DNA of 5,906 bases from Chloroflexota bacterium. Its GTDB lineage: Bacteria; Chloroflexota; Anaerolineae; UBA7937. Shown here piece after piece: positions 1 through 5,519 of this stretch. The position numbers and the translations under genes were made by a program. The stretch is from positions 1 to 5,906 of the forward strand of contig DMLA01000151.1 in assembly GCA_003453555.1 (NCBI GenBank), in the 5' to 3' direction. Each line of letters starts with the position of its first letter. Positions within the stretch are counted from its first letter, which is position 1. Below the pieces are notes generated by a model. It worked only from the letters and a program-made list of their open reading frames with translations. It ran no database searches and had not been told where the DNA came from.

Positions 1-854
1 AGTTTCATTAGAAGGGCGTAATAGGTATGGACGGCGAAGAGCAAGGATTTCAATTCCACCCGCATATCTACGCCGTACCTCTTTGCCAATTGAGTGGCGT
101 CCTTCTCGGCCTTGCTTATATCCTGCCCGTACACAATCCCAAAGATGCGGTCCCACTCCTTGAAAAAGGTGTCCACCTTAGGGTTCTTGGAAGCCAAAAA
201 CATCTGGTAGAAGGTGTTCACGACTTGGCGAGCAGTGTCAGCGTCAGGCCCGAATTCCTTGGTTAGTTCTTCTGGGGTAAGGGGATAGCGGCGGAGGGCG
301 CGGATATAGGTAAGGAATAGTGAAATCGTCTGGGCGTTAACCGGGTTAGGCCCATCGAGATCAAAACCGCCGGGGAGGATCGCTTCAGGTAAGAGAGTGA
401 GTTGGGCGCTCGGTTTCCTCTTGGGGAAAGGCACTCTTGCCCTGGCCTTGGTGCCCGTGTATCGCACAAAGAGTATCTGAAATCCGTCGAGGGAGACGCC
501 GACCATCCTCTTCAAAGCGGTCTCTTTCTGCTTTTCTCCATAGCGGGAGGCCTCGGCGTTGAGGTATTTCACCAGTTGCTTAATTGTCTCCTCTTGTCCC
601 TTCTTAGTGCTCAGTTTTCCGGGGCGTTCATACTCTATGATGAGATGGCCGTAAACGGAATCGGTACTGCCTCCGTAGAAAGCGGTGCTGGTAGCCCTCT
701 CATAGCGGGGATGTGTAGTGATGTCCAGGGCCTGCAGCACCGGATCAAGGGCCTTTTCGACCCCGATACGCAGGTCCTCCTCTGTATCGGACCATTGAGC
801 TACCCTTGCGATCTCTTGACTTAGTTGCTGCGCTAATGGTTGATGCTTCTCCAT
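1..854 (-). CDS. N-terminal part of a large N-6 adenine DNA methylase / restriction-modification protein (partial, runs off left edge)
   Basis: Reading the minus strand from the ATG at 854-852 gives an open frame of 284 codons to position 3 with no stop, so only the N-terminus is in the window. After a helical start (residues 1-45) comes a segment that looks like a PD-(D/E)XK nuclease core: D65 in STDSVYG, E74 and E76 in LIIEYERPG, and Q93/Y97 in QLVKYL. Around residues 210-284 it has the segment VDTFFKEWDRIFGIVYGQD and, at the edge, VHTYYALLMK. I recognise these from N-terminal regions of large (about 1000 residues or more) N-6 DNA methylase proteins of restriction systems, where the SAM-binding and NPPY methylase motifs follow. 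Those motifs lie outside the window and cannot be confirmed. The Shine-Dalgarno is weak (GAGATGGCGAGA just upstream), but a good promoter lies at 885-914. The nuclease assignment is inference from a few residues; the methylase-family assignment is firmer. Confidence 0.72.
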   Translation of the reverse strand, partial: MEKHQPLAQQLSQEIARVAQWSDTEEDLRIGVEKALDPVLQALDITTHPRYERATSTAFYGGSTDSVYGHLIIEYERPGKLSTKKGQEETIKQLVKYLNAEASRYGEKQKETALKRMVGVSLDGFQILFVRYTGTKARARVPFPKRKPSAQLTLLPEAILPGGFDLDGPNPVNAQTISLFLTYIRALRRYPLTPEELTKEFGPDADTARQVVNTFYQMFLASKNPKVDTFFKEWDRIFGIVYGQDISKAEKDATQLAKRYGVDMRVELKSLLFAVHTYYALLMK

Positions 855-884
855 GTCTCGCCATCTCGATGGATTACACAACAC

Positions 885-914
885 ACTATAACACAAAATG
901 GGACCGCTTGCTAA
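885..914 (-). promoter_or_regulatory. Probable sigma70-type promoter of the methylase gene
   Basis: On the minus strand TTAGCA (914-909) and TATAGT (890-885) are separated by 18 nt. This predicts transcription starting near 878 and a short leader of about 24 nt before the ATG at 854. The region lies within the divergent gap and has an ACACA-rich composition. The match is by eye only. Confidence 0.5.
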
Positions 915-1027
915 TCCAAGAATTGGCCGGCTTTGCGAGGGAATGTGTTGATGGAAATCGTAGGGGCAAATCCACAAGAAGAGAGATGGCAGACTTCCCA
1001 CCTGCTGTCTTCACTTCACATAGTAGT

Positions 1028-1056
1028 GCACAACAGGCTACATATTGTGATATAAT
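1028..1056 (+). promoter_or_regulatory. Extended -10 promoter for the mttB-family gene, with a small inverted repeat
   Basis: A perfect TATAAT at 1051-1056 is preceded by TG at 1048-1049, making a TGnTATAAT extended -10 element. No good -35 hexamer is present at the expected distance (GCACAA at 1028-1033), which is usual for extended -10 promoters. The predicted start is near 1063, giving a leader of about 23 nt. CACAA (1029-1033) and TTGTG (1045-1049) form an inverted repeat with an 11-nt spacer lying exactly across the -35 to -10 interval. It could be a repressor operator, but arms of 5 bp can occur by chance. Confidence 0.55.
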
Positions 1057-1070
1057 CGAGAGGCATCGTC

Positions 1071-1084
1071 AAGGGGAGATCTCC
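1071..1084 (+). promoter_or_regulatory. Shine-Dalgarno of the mttB-family gene, inside a palindrome
   Basis: AAGGGGAG at 1071-1078 is a strong ribosome-binding site 8 nt before the ATG at 1087, and it fixes that start. Its 3' part lies inside the perfect 10-bp palindrome GGAGATCTCC (1075-1084), so the mRNA could in principle pair with itself or dimerise here. A hairpin with no loop is not stable as drawn, so the regulatory meaning is uncertain. Confidence 0.6.
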
Positions 1085-1086
1085 TA

Positions 1087-2550
1087 ATGAGCGCACCTAG
1101 ACTACAGTTCTTAGATAAACGATCGATCGAAGGGATCATCGACCAAGCCCATCAACTCCTCTGGGACCCTGGGGTGATGATCTACGCTCCTGAAGCCCTG
1201 GAGATATTGGCTCAGAGCGGAGCCCACGTGGACCCAAAAAGGAGGATCGCTCGCATCCCTGCCCGTCTGGTCGAAGAGGCTCTGGATAGGGCTCCAGAAG
1301 GCTTCAGCCTCCATAACGCTAGAGGAGAGATCGCTGTAGAGTATAGAGGCGACCATCTCCAATTCGACCCTGGCTCCGCCGCCATCTTTATCCTCGATTC
1401 CCAAACCGGGCGAGTTAGACGACCGGTCACCGCCGATCTGGTGAGGCATCTCAAGTTGGCGGAGGGGCTGGAGCAGTTGGATGCCGTGAGCACCGCTCTG
1501 GTCTGCTCCGATGTACCAGAGGGGATGGCCGATCTCTACCGCCTCTATCTAGTACTCAAATATGCCCGCAAGCCGGTGGTCACCGGGGCTTTCGCCATAG
1601 AGACCCTCCATCTCATGTATGAGATGCTAGTGGCTGTGGCGGGAAGCGCGGAGTCTCTAAGGGAGAAGCCTTTGGCCGTCTTCGACATCTGCCCCTCGCC
1701 CCCTCTCCTCTGGAGCGAGATCACCTGCCAGAACCTGGTGGATTGTGCTCGCTACTCGTTGCCGGTGGAACTCGTCTCTATGCCTCTGGCCGGAGCCACA
1801 GCGCCCGCCACCTTGGTCGGTACCTTAGCACAACATACAGCAGAGAACCTGAGCGGGGTGGTTATCCATCAACTGACGAACCCCGGGGCTCCCATCGTCT
1901 ACGGCGGCTCACCCGCCATATTCGACATGCGCCAGGGCACCACCCCTATGGCCGCCATCGAGACTATCATGATCGATTGCGCCTATACAGAGATCGGAAA
2001 GCACCTGGGCCTCCCCACCCACGCTTACCTGGGGATGAGCGACGCCAAACTCTTGGATGGACAAGCGGGGCTGGAATCCGCCCTGGGGACGTTCCTGGGC
2101 GCTCTGGCTAGAGTGAACATGATCTCCGGAGCGGGGATGCTGGAGTTCGAGAGTTGCCAGAGTGAGGAGAAATTGGTCATCGATAACGAGATCATCGGGA
2201 TGGCCCGCCGCTTAGCAGAAGGCATCGCCACGCGAGAAGGAATGATCCCCCTAGAGTTGATGCGGGAGGTAGGCCATCAAGGCAGTTTCTTGAGCACCAA
2301 ACATACTCGAGAATGGTTCCGCCGGGAGCAGTTCATCCCCTCCTCGGTCATCGACCGCCACACCCGACAGGCCTGGGAGAACGAGGGCCAAAAGAGCATA
2401 GTAGAGCGGGCTCGAGAACGAGCCGAGGAGATCATCGCCGCCTATCAGCCTAAAGAGATACCACCGGGGGTGGAGAAAGAGTTGACCAAAATCGTCACCT
2501 CGGCGGGGCGGAAATGTGGCCTGGAGAAGTTGCCTCCCCTTGAAGGTTGA
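1087..2550 (+). CDS. Trimethylamine methyltransferase (MttB) family protein, non-pyrrolysine type
   Basis: The 487-residue product matches the MttB/COG5598 family in length (about 480-500 residues) and along its sequence: an N-terminal helical region with DPGVMIYAPEAL, a central MPLAGATAPATL segment (residues 232-243), then IVYGGSP, the GMSDAKLLDGQAG segment (from G316), GMLEFE near residue 350 and EIIGMARR. Family members are TIM-barrel enzymes that move a methyl group from a quaternary or tertiary amine to the cobalt of a corrinoid protein. Methanogen trimethylamine enzymes carry pyrrolysine encoded by an in-frame TAG. This frame has no internal stop, so it belongs to the pyrrolysine-free branch, which includes glycine betaine (MtgB-type) and related methyltransferases. 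The substrate cannot be read from sequence. No corrinoid protein (MttC-like) or corrinoid activase gene is adjacent in this window. It has its own extended -10 promoter and strong ribosome-binding site, and faces a convergent operon downstream. Confidence 0.88.
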   Translation: MSAPRLQFLDKRSIEGIIDQAHQLLWDPGVMIYAPEALEILAQSGAHVDPKRRIARIPARLVEEALDRAPEGFSLHNARGEIAVEYRGDHLQFDPGSAAIFILDSQTGRVRRPVTADLVRHLKLAEGLEQLDAVSTALVCSDVPEGMADLYRLYLVLKYARKPVVTGAFAIETLHLMYEMLVAVAGSAESLREKPLAVFDICPSPPLLWSEITCQNLVDCARYSLPVELVSMPLAGATAPATLVGTLAQHTAENLSGVVIHQLTNPGAPIVYGGSPAIFDMRQGTTPMAAIETIMIDCAYTEIGKHLGLPTHAYLGMSDAKLLDGQAGLESALGTFLGALARVNMISGAGMLEFESCQSEEKLVIDNEIIGMARRLAEGIATREGMIPLELMREVGHQGSFLSTKHTREWFRREQFIPSSVIDRHTRQAWENEGQKSIVERARERAEEIIAAYQPKEIPPGVEKELTKIVTSAGRKCGLEKLPPLEG

Positions 2551-2557
2551 CCTCCAA

Positions 2558-2725
2558 GTGAAGGCCCTCATCAGAGCGCTTTCTTCACCAAAAAACCGAT
2601 CCCTTCCCCCTCAGCCTCCTGAAACACAGTCGATCGTAGCTCAACGCAGGGCCGTGACTTGGTTGACTTTTCTCATAGGCGCTGCTTGCCTAGTCGTGCT
2701 CGCCTCCTCCATTCATAAGAAATAG
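2558..2725 (+). CDS. Possible small single-pass membrane protein, unknown function
   Basis: This 55-codon frame begins with GTG at 2558, 7 nt after the mttB-family stop, with GAAGG about 11 nt upstream as a possible ribosome-binding site. An alternative GTG at 2516 would overlap the upstream gene and give 69 residues. The first 30 residues are basic and proline-rich (SLPPQPPETQ). Residues 32-52 form one clear hydrophobic segment (VTWLTFLIGAACLVVLASSI), flanked by RR before and HKK after, a layout typical of a tail-anchored or single-span protein. The TAG stop shares its last base with the terminator hairpin. I do not recognise the family. It may be a real co-transcribed small protein, or a chance frame in a 212-nt gap. 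The charge-flanked hydrophobic segment is the main argument for it. Confidence 0.35.
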   Translation: MKALIRALSSPKNRSLPPQPPETQSIVAQRRAVTWLTFLIGAACLVVLASSIHKK

Positions 2726-2750
2726 CCGGGGCCCCCGATGGGGCCCCGGC
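2725..2750 (-). terminator. GC-rich terminator hairpin between convergent units
   Basis: GCCGGGGCCCC (2725-2735) and GGGGCCCCGGC (2740-2750) form a perfect 11-bp stem with a 4-nt CGAT loop. On the minus strand it is followed by a T-rich run (TATTTCTTAT), so it fits best as the intrinsic terminator of the trxA-ending operon, 12 nt past the trxA stop. On the plus strand no T tract follows, so termination of the mttB-family transcript there would be weaker or need another factor. Confidence 0.85.
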
Positions 2751-2762
2751 CTAGGATCAAGC

Positions 2763-3089
2763 CTAATCAAGGTGCGGTTCTATCCTGGCCACCAGTTGGG
2801 GCTTGGGCATATACCCCACTAATCTCTCCACCGGCTGGCCCCTCTTGAAAAGGATAAGGGTGGGGATGCCGCGGACTCCGTACCGCGTGGCGATGCTAGG
2901 GTTGCGATCCACGTCGATCTTCGCCACCTTCAGCCGCCCATCGTATTCCGAAGCGATCTCTTCCAGGAAAGGAGCGATCTGACGGCAGGGCCCACACCAC
3001 TCCGCCCAGAAATCGACAACCACCGGGATGGAAGCCCTGATCACCTCCCCCTCAAAACTCTCATCGCTGACGGCAACTACTTTACTCAT
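2763..3089 (-). CDS. trxA: Thioredoxin
   Basis: A 108-residue small thioredoxin that reduces disulfides of cytoplasmic proteins and is recycled by thioredoxin reductase. The active site FWAEWCGPC ends with the two redox cysteines (C32 and C35 with this start), and the cis-proline loop GIPT (P76) follows after KIDVDRNP. The last strand and helix (LFKRGQPVERLVGYMPK) are intact, and the length matches classical TrxA. Two ATGs compete. The one at 3095 touches the AAGGAG ribosome-binding site with no spacing, while the one at 3089 has 6 nt of spacing, so I chose 3089; the alternative adds two residues. It is the last gene of the minus-strand operon, 55 nt after gpsA, and has an apparent promoter of its own. 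The function call is secure; its particular partner proteins are unknown. Confidence 0.95.
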   Translation of the reverse strand: MSKVVAVSDESFEGEVIRASIPVVVDFWAEWCGPCRQIAPFLEEIASEYDGRLKVAKIDVDRNPSIATRYGVRGIPTLILFKRGQPVERLVGYMPKPQLVARIEPHLD

Positions 3090-3095
3090 CAACAT

Positions 3096-3101
3096 CTCCT
3101 T
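3096..3101 (-). promoter_or_regulatory. Ribosome-binding site deciding the trxA start
   Basis: On the minus strand AAGGAG (3101-3096) directly abuts one ATG (3095) and lies 6 nt before a second in-frame ATG (3089). Normal spacing favours the second. A further AGGAGGAG lies a little upstream (near 3117-3109), at a distance that would suit the first ATG better, so the choice is not absolute. Confidence 0.6.
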
Positions 3102-3119
3102 CCACTCTTCTCCTCCTAG

Positions 3120-3148
3120 AAGATACTATCTCTGATGAAGTTTGTCAA
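3120..3148 (-). promoter_or_regulatory. Internal promoter for trxA, overlapping the gpsA stop
   Basis: On the minus strand a perfect -35 TTGACA (3148-3143) is followed after 17 nt by TATCTT (3125-3120), four of six matches to TATAAT. The -35 box contains the gpsA TGA stop codon (3147-3145). Predicted transcription starts near 3113, leaving a leader of about 24 nt before the 3089 start. This would let trxA be expressed independently of the genes upstream. Confidence 0.55.
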
Positions 3149-4179
3149 AGCCGCACCCCCCTCAACCACTCCTCCAAGGGACCCTCCAACTCTCGCTTGG
3201 GAGCCCGCCCAAAGAACTCCTTCACCGCTTGGCGGGGATCCTTCCCTTTGAAAAGTGCCTGGTAGATCTCCTCGGTGATGGGCATCTCTACGCCATACTT
3301 TCGGGCCAACTTTCTGGCCGCCTTGGTGGTATAGATCCCCTCGGCGACCATTATCATAGAGGCTTGTATATCTTCTAGGCTGCGCCCTTTGGCCAGTTCC
3401 TCCCCCACATAGTGATTCCGGCTATGACGGCTGGAGCAGGTGCATATCAGATCCCCGATGCCAGCCAGTCCAGCGAAGGTAAGGGGGTTGGCTCCGGCCA
3501 CCACCCCCAAGCGAGCGATCTCGGCCAGTCCCCGAGTCATAAACGCCGCCTTGGCGTTATCGCCATATCCGAACTCATCGGCCGCCCCGGCCCCTATGGC
3601 GATGATATTCTTCAGAGCCCCTCCTAACTCCACTCCTATGATGTCGTCGTGAGCATAGACACGAAAGCGAGACCCCATAATGGTCCGCTGAACCCACGCC
3701 GCTACCCCGATATCCGGAGAGGCTACTACGCTGCTAGCAGGCAATCCCGCCGCTATCTCTCTCACCAGGTTAGGCCCAGAGAGGGCACAAAGGGGGAAAT
3801 CCGACCCCAGTTCTTCCTCCAATAGTTGAGACATGCGCAGAGTGGTCTCTATCTCCAGCCCCTTAGCCGCGCTCACGATCACCGTCCCTGGTCGTAGGTG
3901 AGGCCGTACCAGCCTAATATTCTTTCGCATCGATTGGGCCGGCACTACCATGAAGAGGAGATGGCAGGACCCCACGGCTTCAGCCAGGGAAGCGGTGATC
4001 TTCAATTCCGGGGGTAAGATCACCCCAGGAAGGAAACGCCGATTCTCCCGCCGCAATCGCAACTCCTCGGCTTCCTCCTCCATCCTAGCCCACAGAGTAA
4101 CGGAGAGCCCCCTGCGGGTCAGCATCACCGCTAGCATGGTCCCCCAACTGCCGGTCCCTACCACGGCCACAGCACTCAC
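3145..4179 (-). CDS. gpsA: Glycerol-3-phosphate dehydrogenase [NAD(P)+]
   Basis: Soluble enzyme that reduces dihydroxyacetone phosphate to sn-glycerol-3-phosphate, the backbone of bacterial phospholipids. The 344-residue product starts with a Rossmann nucleotide-binding motif, VVGTGSWGTMLA (G8, G10, G13). It continues with the NAD-domain segments FMVVPAQSMR (76-85) and SAAKGLE (K106), then LSGPN, and a C-terminal helical domain with the substrate-site segment ELGGALKNI, whose K190 corresponds to the family's catalytic lysine. GLAGIGDLICTC and SSRHSRNHYVG follow at about 235-258. Length is close to the usual 330-340. The start is GTG at 4179, overlapping the plsY TGA stop (GTGA) and preceded by an AGGAGG-like site, so translation is probably coupled to plsY. 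Its product is the acyl acceptor used by PlsY, which explains the pairing. All expected motifs are intact. Confidence 0.96.
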   Translation of the reverse strand: MSAVAVVGTGSWGTMLAVMLTRRGLSVTLWARMEEEAEELRLRRENRRFLPGVILPPELKITASLAEAVGSCHLLFMVVPAQSMRKNIRLVRPHLRPGTVIVSAAKGLEIETTLRMSQLLEEELGSDFPLCALSGPNLVREIAAGLPASSVVASPDIGVAAWVQRTIMGSRFRVYAHDDIIGVELGGALKNIIAIGAGAADEFGYGDNAKAAFMTRGLAEIARLGVVAGANPLTFAGLAGIGDLICTCSSRHSRNHYVGEELAKGRSLEDIQASMIMVAEGIYTTKAARKLARKYGVEMPITEEIYQALFKGKDPRQAVKEFFGRAPKRELEGPLEEWLRGVRL

Positions 4180-4820
4180 CGGCCCCTCCTCTCCCCCGGC
4201 TCCCCGATCCGCCGCTCCGTACCCTTTAGAAGACGAGCGATGTTGGGCCGATGGGCGAAGATGATAATTCCTCCTGCCAGGATACCATAGACCAGATGCT
4301 CCCAGGAGCCTCGGAAAAAGAGCCTCTGACCTAAGAGGGCCAAGGGTATCAAAAAAGCGAAGGCGAGGGAGCCCAGGGAGACATAGCGACTGGTAGCGGC
4401 TACCAGGAACCCCAAGAAGGCCACAACCAAGGTGGTCACAGGCTCCAGGATCAAGAGACCCCCAAAGGTGGTTCCTATCCCTGCCCCACCATGCCAGCCC
4501 AGAAAAATGGACCAGTTGTGGCCCACCAAGGCTGCCAGAGCGGCCACGACCGCTGCCGCCTCGTTATGCCACAACGCCCTGGCCACCAGCACGGCCACCA
4601 CGCCCTTGCCCACATCTCCCAAAGCGGTGATGGCGGCTGGAAAGAGCCCTACAGTGCGAAGGATGTTCGCCCCTCCCGTCCTGCCGCTCCCGTACTCCCG
4701 GATGTCGATGCCTTTCCATAGCCGTCCCACGAGGTAACCGGTAGGAAAGGCTCCCAGGAAGTACCCCAAACAGGCTGTCAAAAGGTAAGTGGTGACCATC
4801 TTTATATAAAAGTAGAACAC
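4176..4820 (-). CDS. plsY: Acyl-phosphate:glycerol-3-phosphate acyltransferase, with divergent motif 2
   Basis: Integral membrane enzyme that transfers an acyl group from acyl-phosphate to glycerol-3-phosphate, making lysophosphatidic acid. Several hydrophobic segments are visible (about residues 9-34, 57-83, 88-108, 118-143, 147-168 and 172-190). Motif 1 is GSGRTGGANILRT (44-56), motif 2 is GHNWSIFLGWHGGAGIG (100-116) and motif 3 is HRPNIARLLKGTE (190-202). Motifs 1 and 3 keep the serine, arginine, histidine, asparagine and glutamate known to matter in PlsY. In motif 2 the usual GGKG reads GGAG (A113) and the phenylalanine-lysine before it reads WH. Length (214) is near the family's 200 or so. 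The start is uncertain: GTG at 4820 has a distant AGGA site, while ATG at 4799 gives 207 residues, which fits the family, but lacks a good ribosome-binding site. It lies 24 nt after the transporter gene and overlaps gpsA. Family membership is sure; full activity is likely but depends on the motif 2 change. Confidence 0.88.
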   Translation of the reverse strand: MFYFYIKMVTTYLLTACLGYFLGAFPTGYLVGRLWKGIDIREYGSGRTGGANILRTVGLFPAAITALGDVGKGVVAVLVARALWHNEAAAVVAALAALVGHNWSIFLGWHGGAGIGTTFGGLLILEPVTTLVVAFLGFLVAATSRYVSLGSLAFAFLIPLALLGQRLFFRGSWEHLVYGILAGGIIIFAHRPNIARLLKGTERRIGEPGERRGR

Positions 4821-4844
4821 AGGGGCCGATTCCTGGTTGCGAAT

Positions 4845-5519
4845 TTAGGCCGCCACCCGAAAGGGGTTAAAGTCGGTATCCACATCGTAGTAGTCTTCGT
4901 TCTCCACCCTCTTTAGGGTATTGACGACTAGGTAGGTGAGAGGCGTGACCAGGGCTTCGAAGCCGGTCTTGAAGAGGTAGTTGGAGATGATGATACTCGA
5001 GAGAAGAGAGGGGGTGTAGAGGCCATAGAAGGCGATGAGGACGAAAAGCAGGGTATCCACCCCTTCGCCCACGATGGTGCTCCCGATGGTCCGAGTCCAG
5101 AGCCATCTCCCCTGAGTGAGCATCTTCATCTTGGCCAAAGTATAGGAGTTGGAGAACTCTCCGGCGAAATAGGCGATAAGGCTGCCTAAGACGATGCGAG
5201 GGGTCTGGCCCAAGATGGTCATGTAGGCCTCCTGGCCTCTCCACCCCTCCGTCGGAGGAAGGGCTCCCACGATGGCGAAGACCACGGCCATCAGAACCGC
5301 ACATCCGAAGCCGATCCAGATCACCCTGCGGGAACGGCTGTAGCCATAAACCTCGGTGAGGATGTCGCCGAAGATATAGGAGATGGGAAAGAGAATGGTC
5401 CCCCCATCGAAGGTGAAAGGCCCCAGATCTAGGATCTTCGAAGAGGCGACATTGGAGATGAGCAACACAGCCACAAAGATGGCCATCACCAGGTCGAAAT
5501 ACCTATACCCCTTTCGCAT
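4845..5519 (-). CDS. Queuosine precursor transporter, YhhQ/VUT family
   Basis: A 224-residue polytopic inner-membrane protein of the family (PF02592) that imports 7-deazaguanine precursors such as preQ0 or preQ1 for queuosine modification of tRNA. Recognisable segments in order: SNVASSKI (residues 22-29), GPFTFDGGTILFPISYIFGD (33-52), LTEVYGY (54-60), AGEFSNSYTLAKMK near 120-132, and GSTIVGEGVDTLLF near 147-160. The acidic tail ends DTDFNPF, a feature common in the family. About six hydrophobic segments are visible. The ATG at 5519 follows the upstream TAG directly, with GGAGG 8 nt before it inside the end of the upstream gene, so the start is well supported and translation is probably coupled. 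Whether this organism also makes the precursor itself cannot be told from the window. Which precursor is carried is family inference. Confidence 0.92.
   Translation of the reverse strand: MRKGYRYFDLVMAIFVAVLLISNVASSKILDLGPFTFDGGTILFPISYIFGDILTEVYGYSRSRRVIWIGFGCAVLMAVVFAIVGALPPTEGWRGQEAYMTILGQTPRIVLGSLIAYFAGEFSNSYTLAKMKMLTQGRWLWTRTIGSTIVGEGVDTLLFVLIAFYGLYTPSLLSSIIISNYLFKTGFEALVTPLTYLVVNTLKRVENEDYYDVDTDFNPFRVAA

Noticed and set aside
402..824. A 140-codon plus-strand frame in the left part.
   Set aside because: It lies opposite the methylase frame, which has recognisable family segments over the whole stretch; this one is its shadow.
855..1086. RNA gene, CRISPR or attachment site in the divergent gap.
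   Set aside because: I found only promoters, short ACACA-rich sequence and small inverted repeats; no tRNA-like fold, spaced repeats or direct-repeat pair.
806..1087. A plus-strand frame of 93 codons whose TAA overlaps the mttB-family ATG (TAATG).
   Set aside because: Its first part is antisense to the methylase gene, it spans both divergent promoters, the product has no recognisable features and no clear ribosome-binding site. The extended -10 promoter inside its end explains the region better.
2032..2160. Possible pyrrolysine (TAG) site in the MttB-family gene.
   Set aside because: The frame is open throughout with ordinary sense codons, so no readthrough or pyrrolysine is needed.
4797..4820. 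Promoter-like TTTTATATAAAG on the minus strand just before the plsY ATG at 4799.
   Set aside because: It lies too close to the start to leave a leader, has no matching -35, and encodes part of the N-terminus if the GTG start is used.
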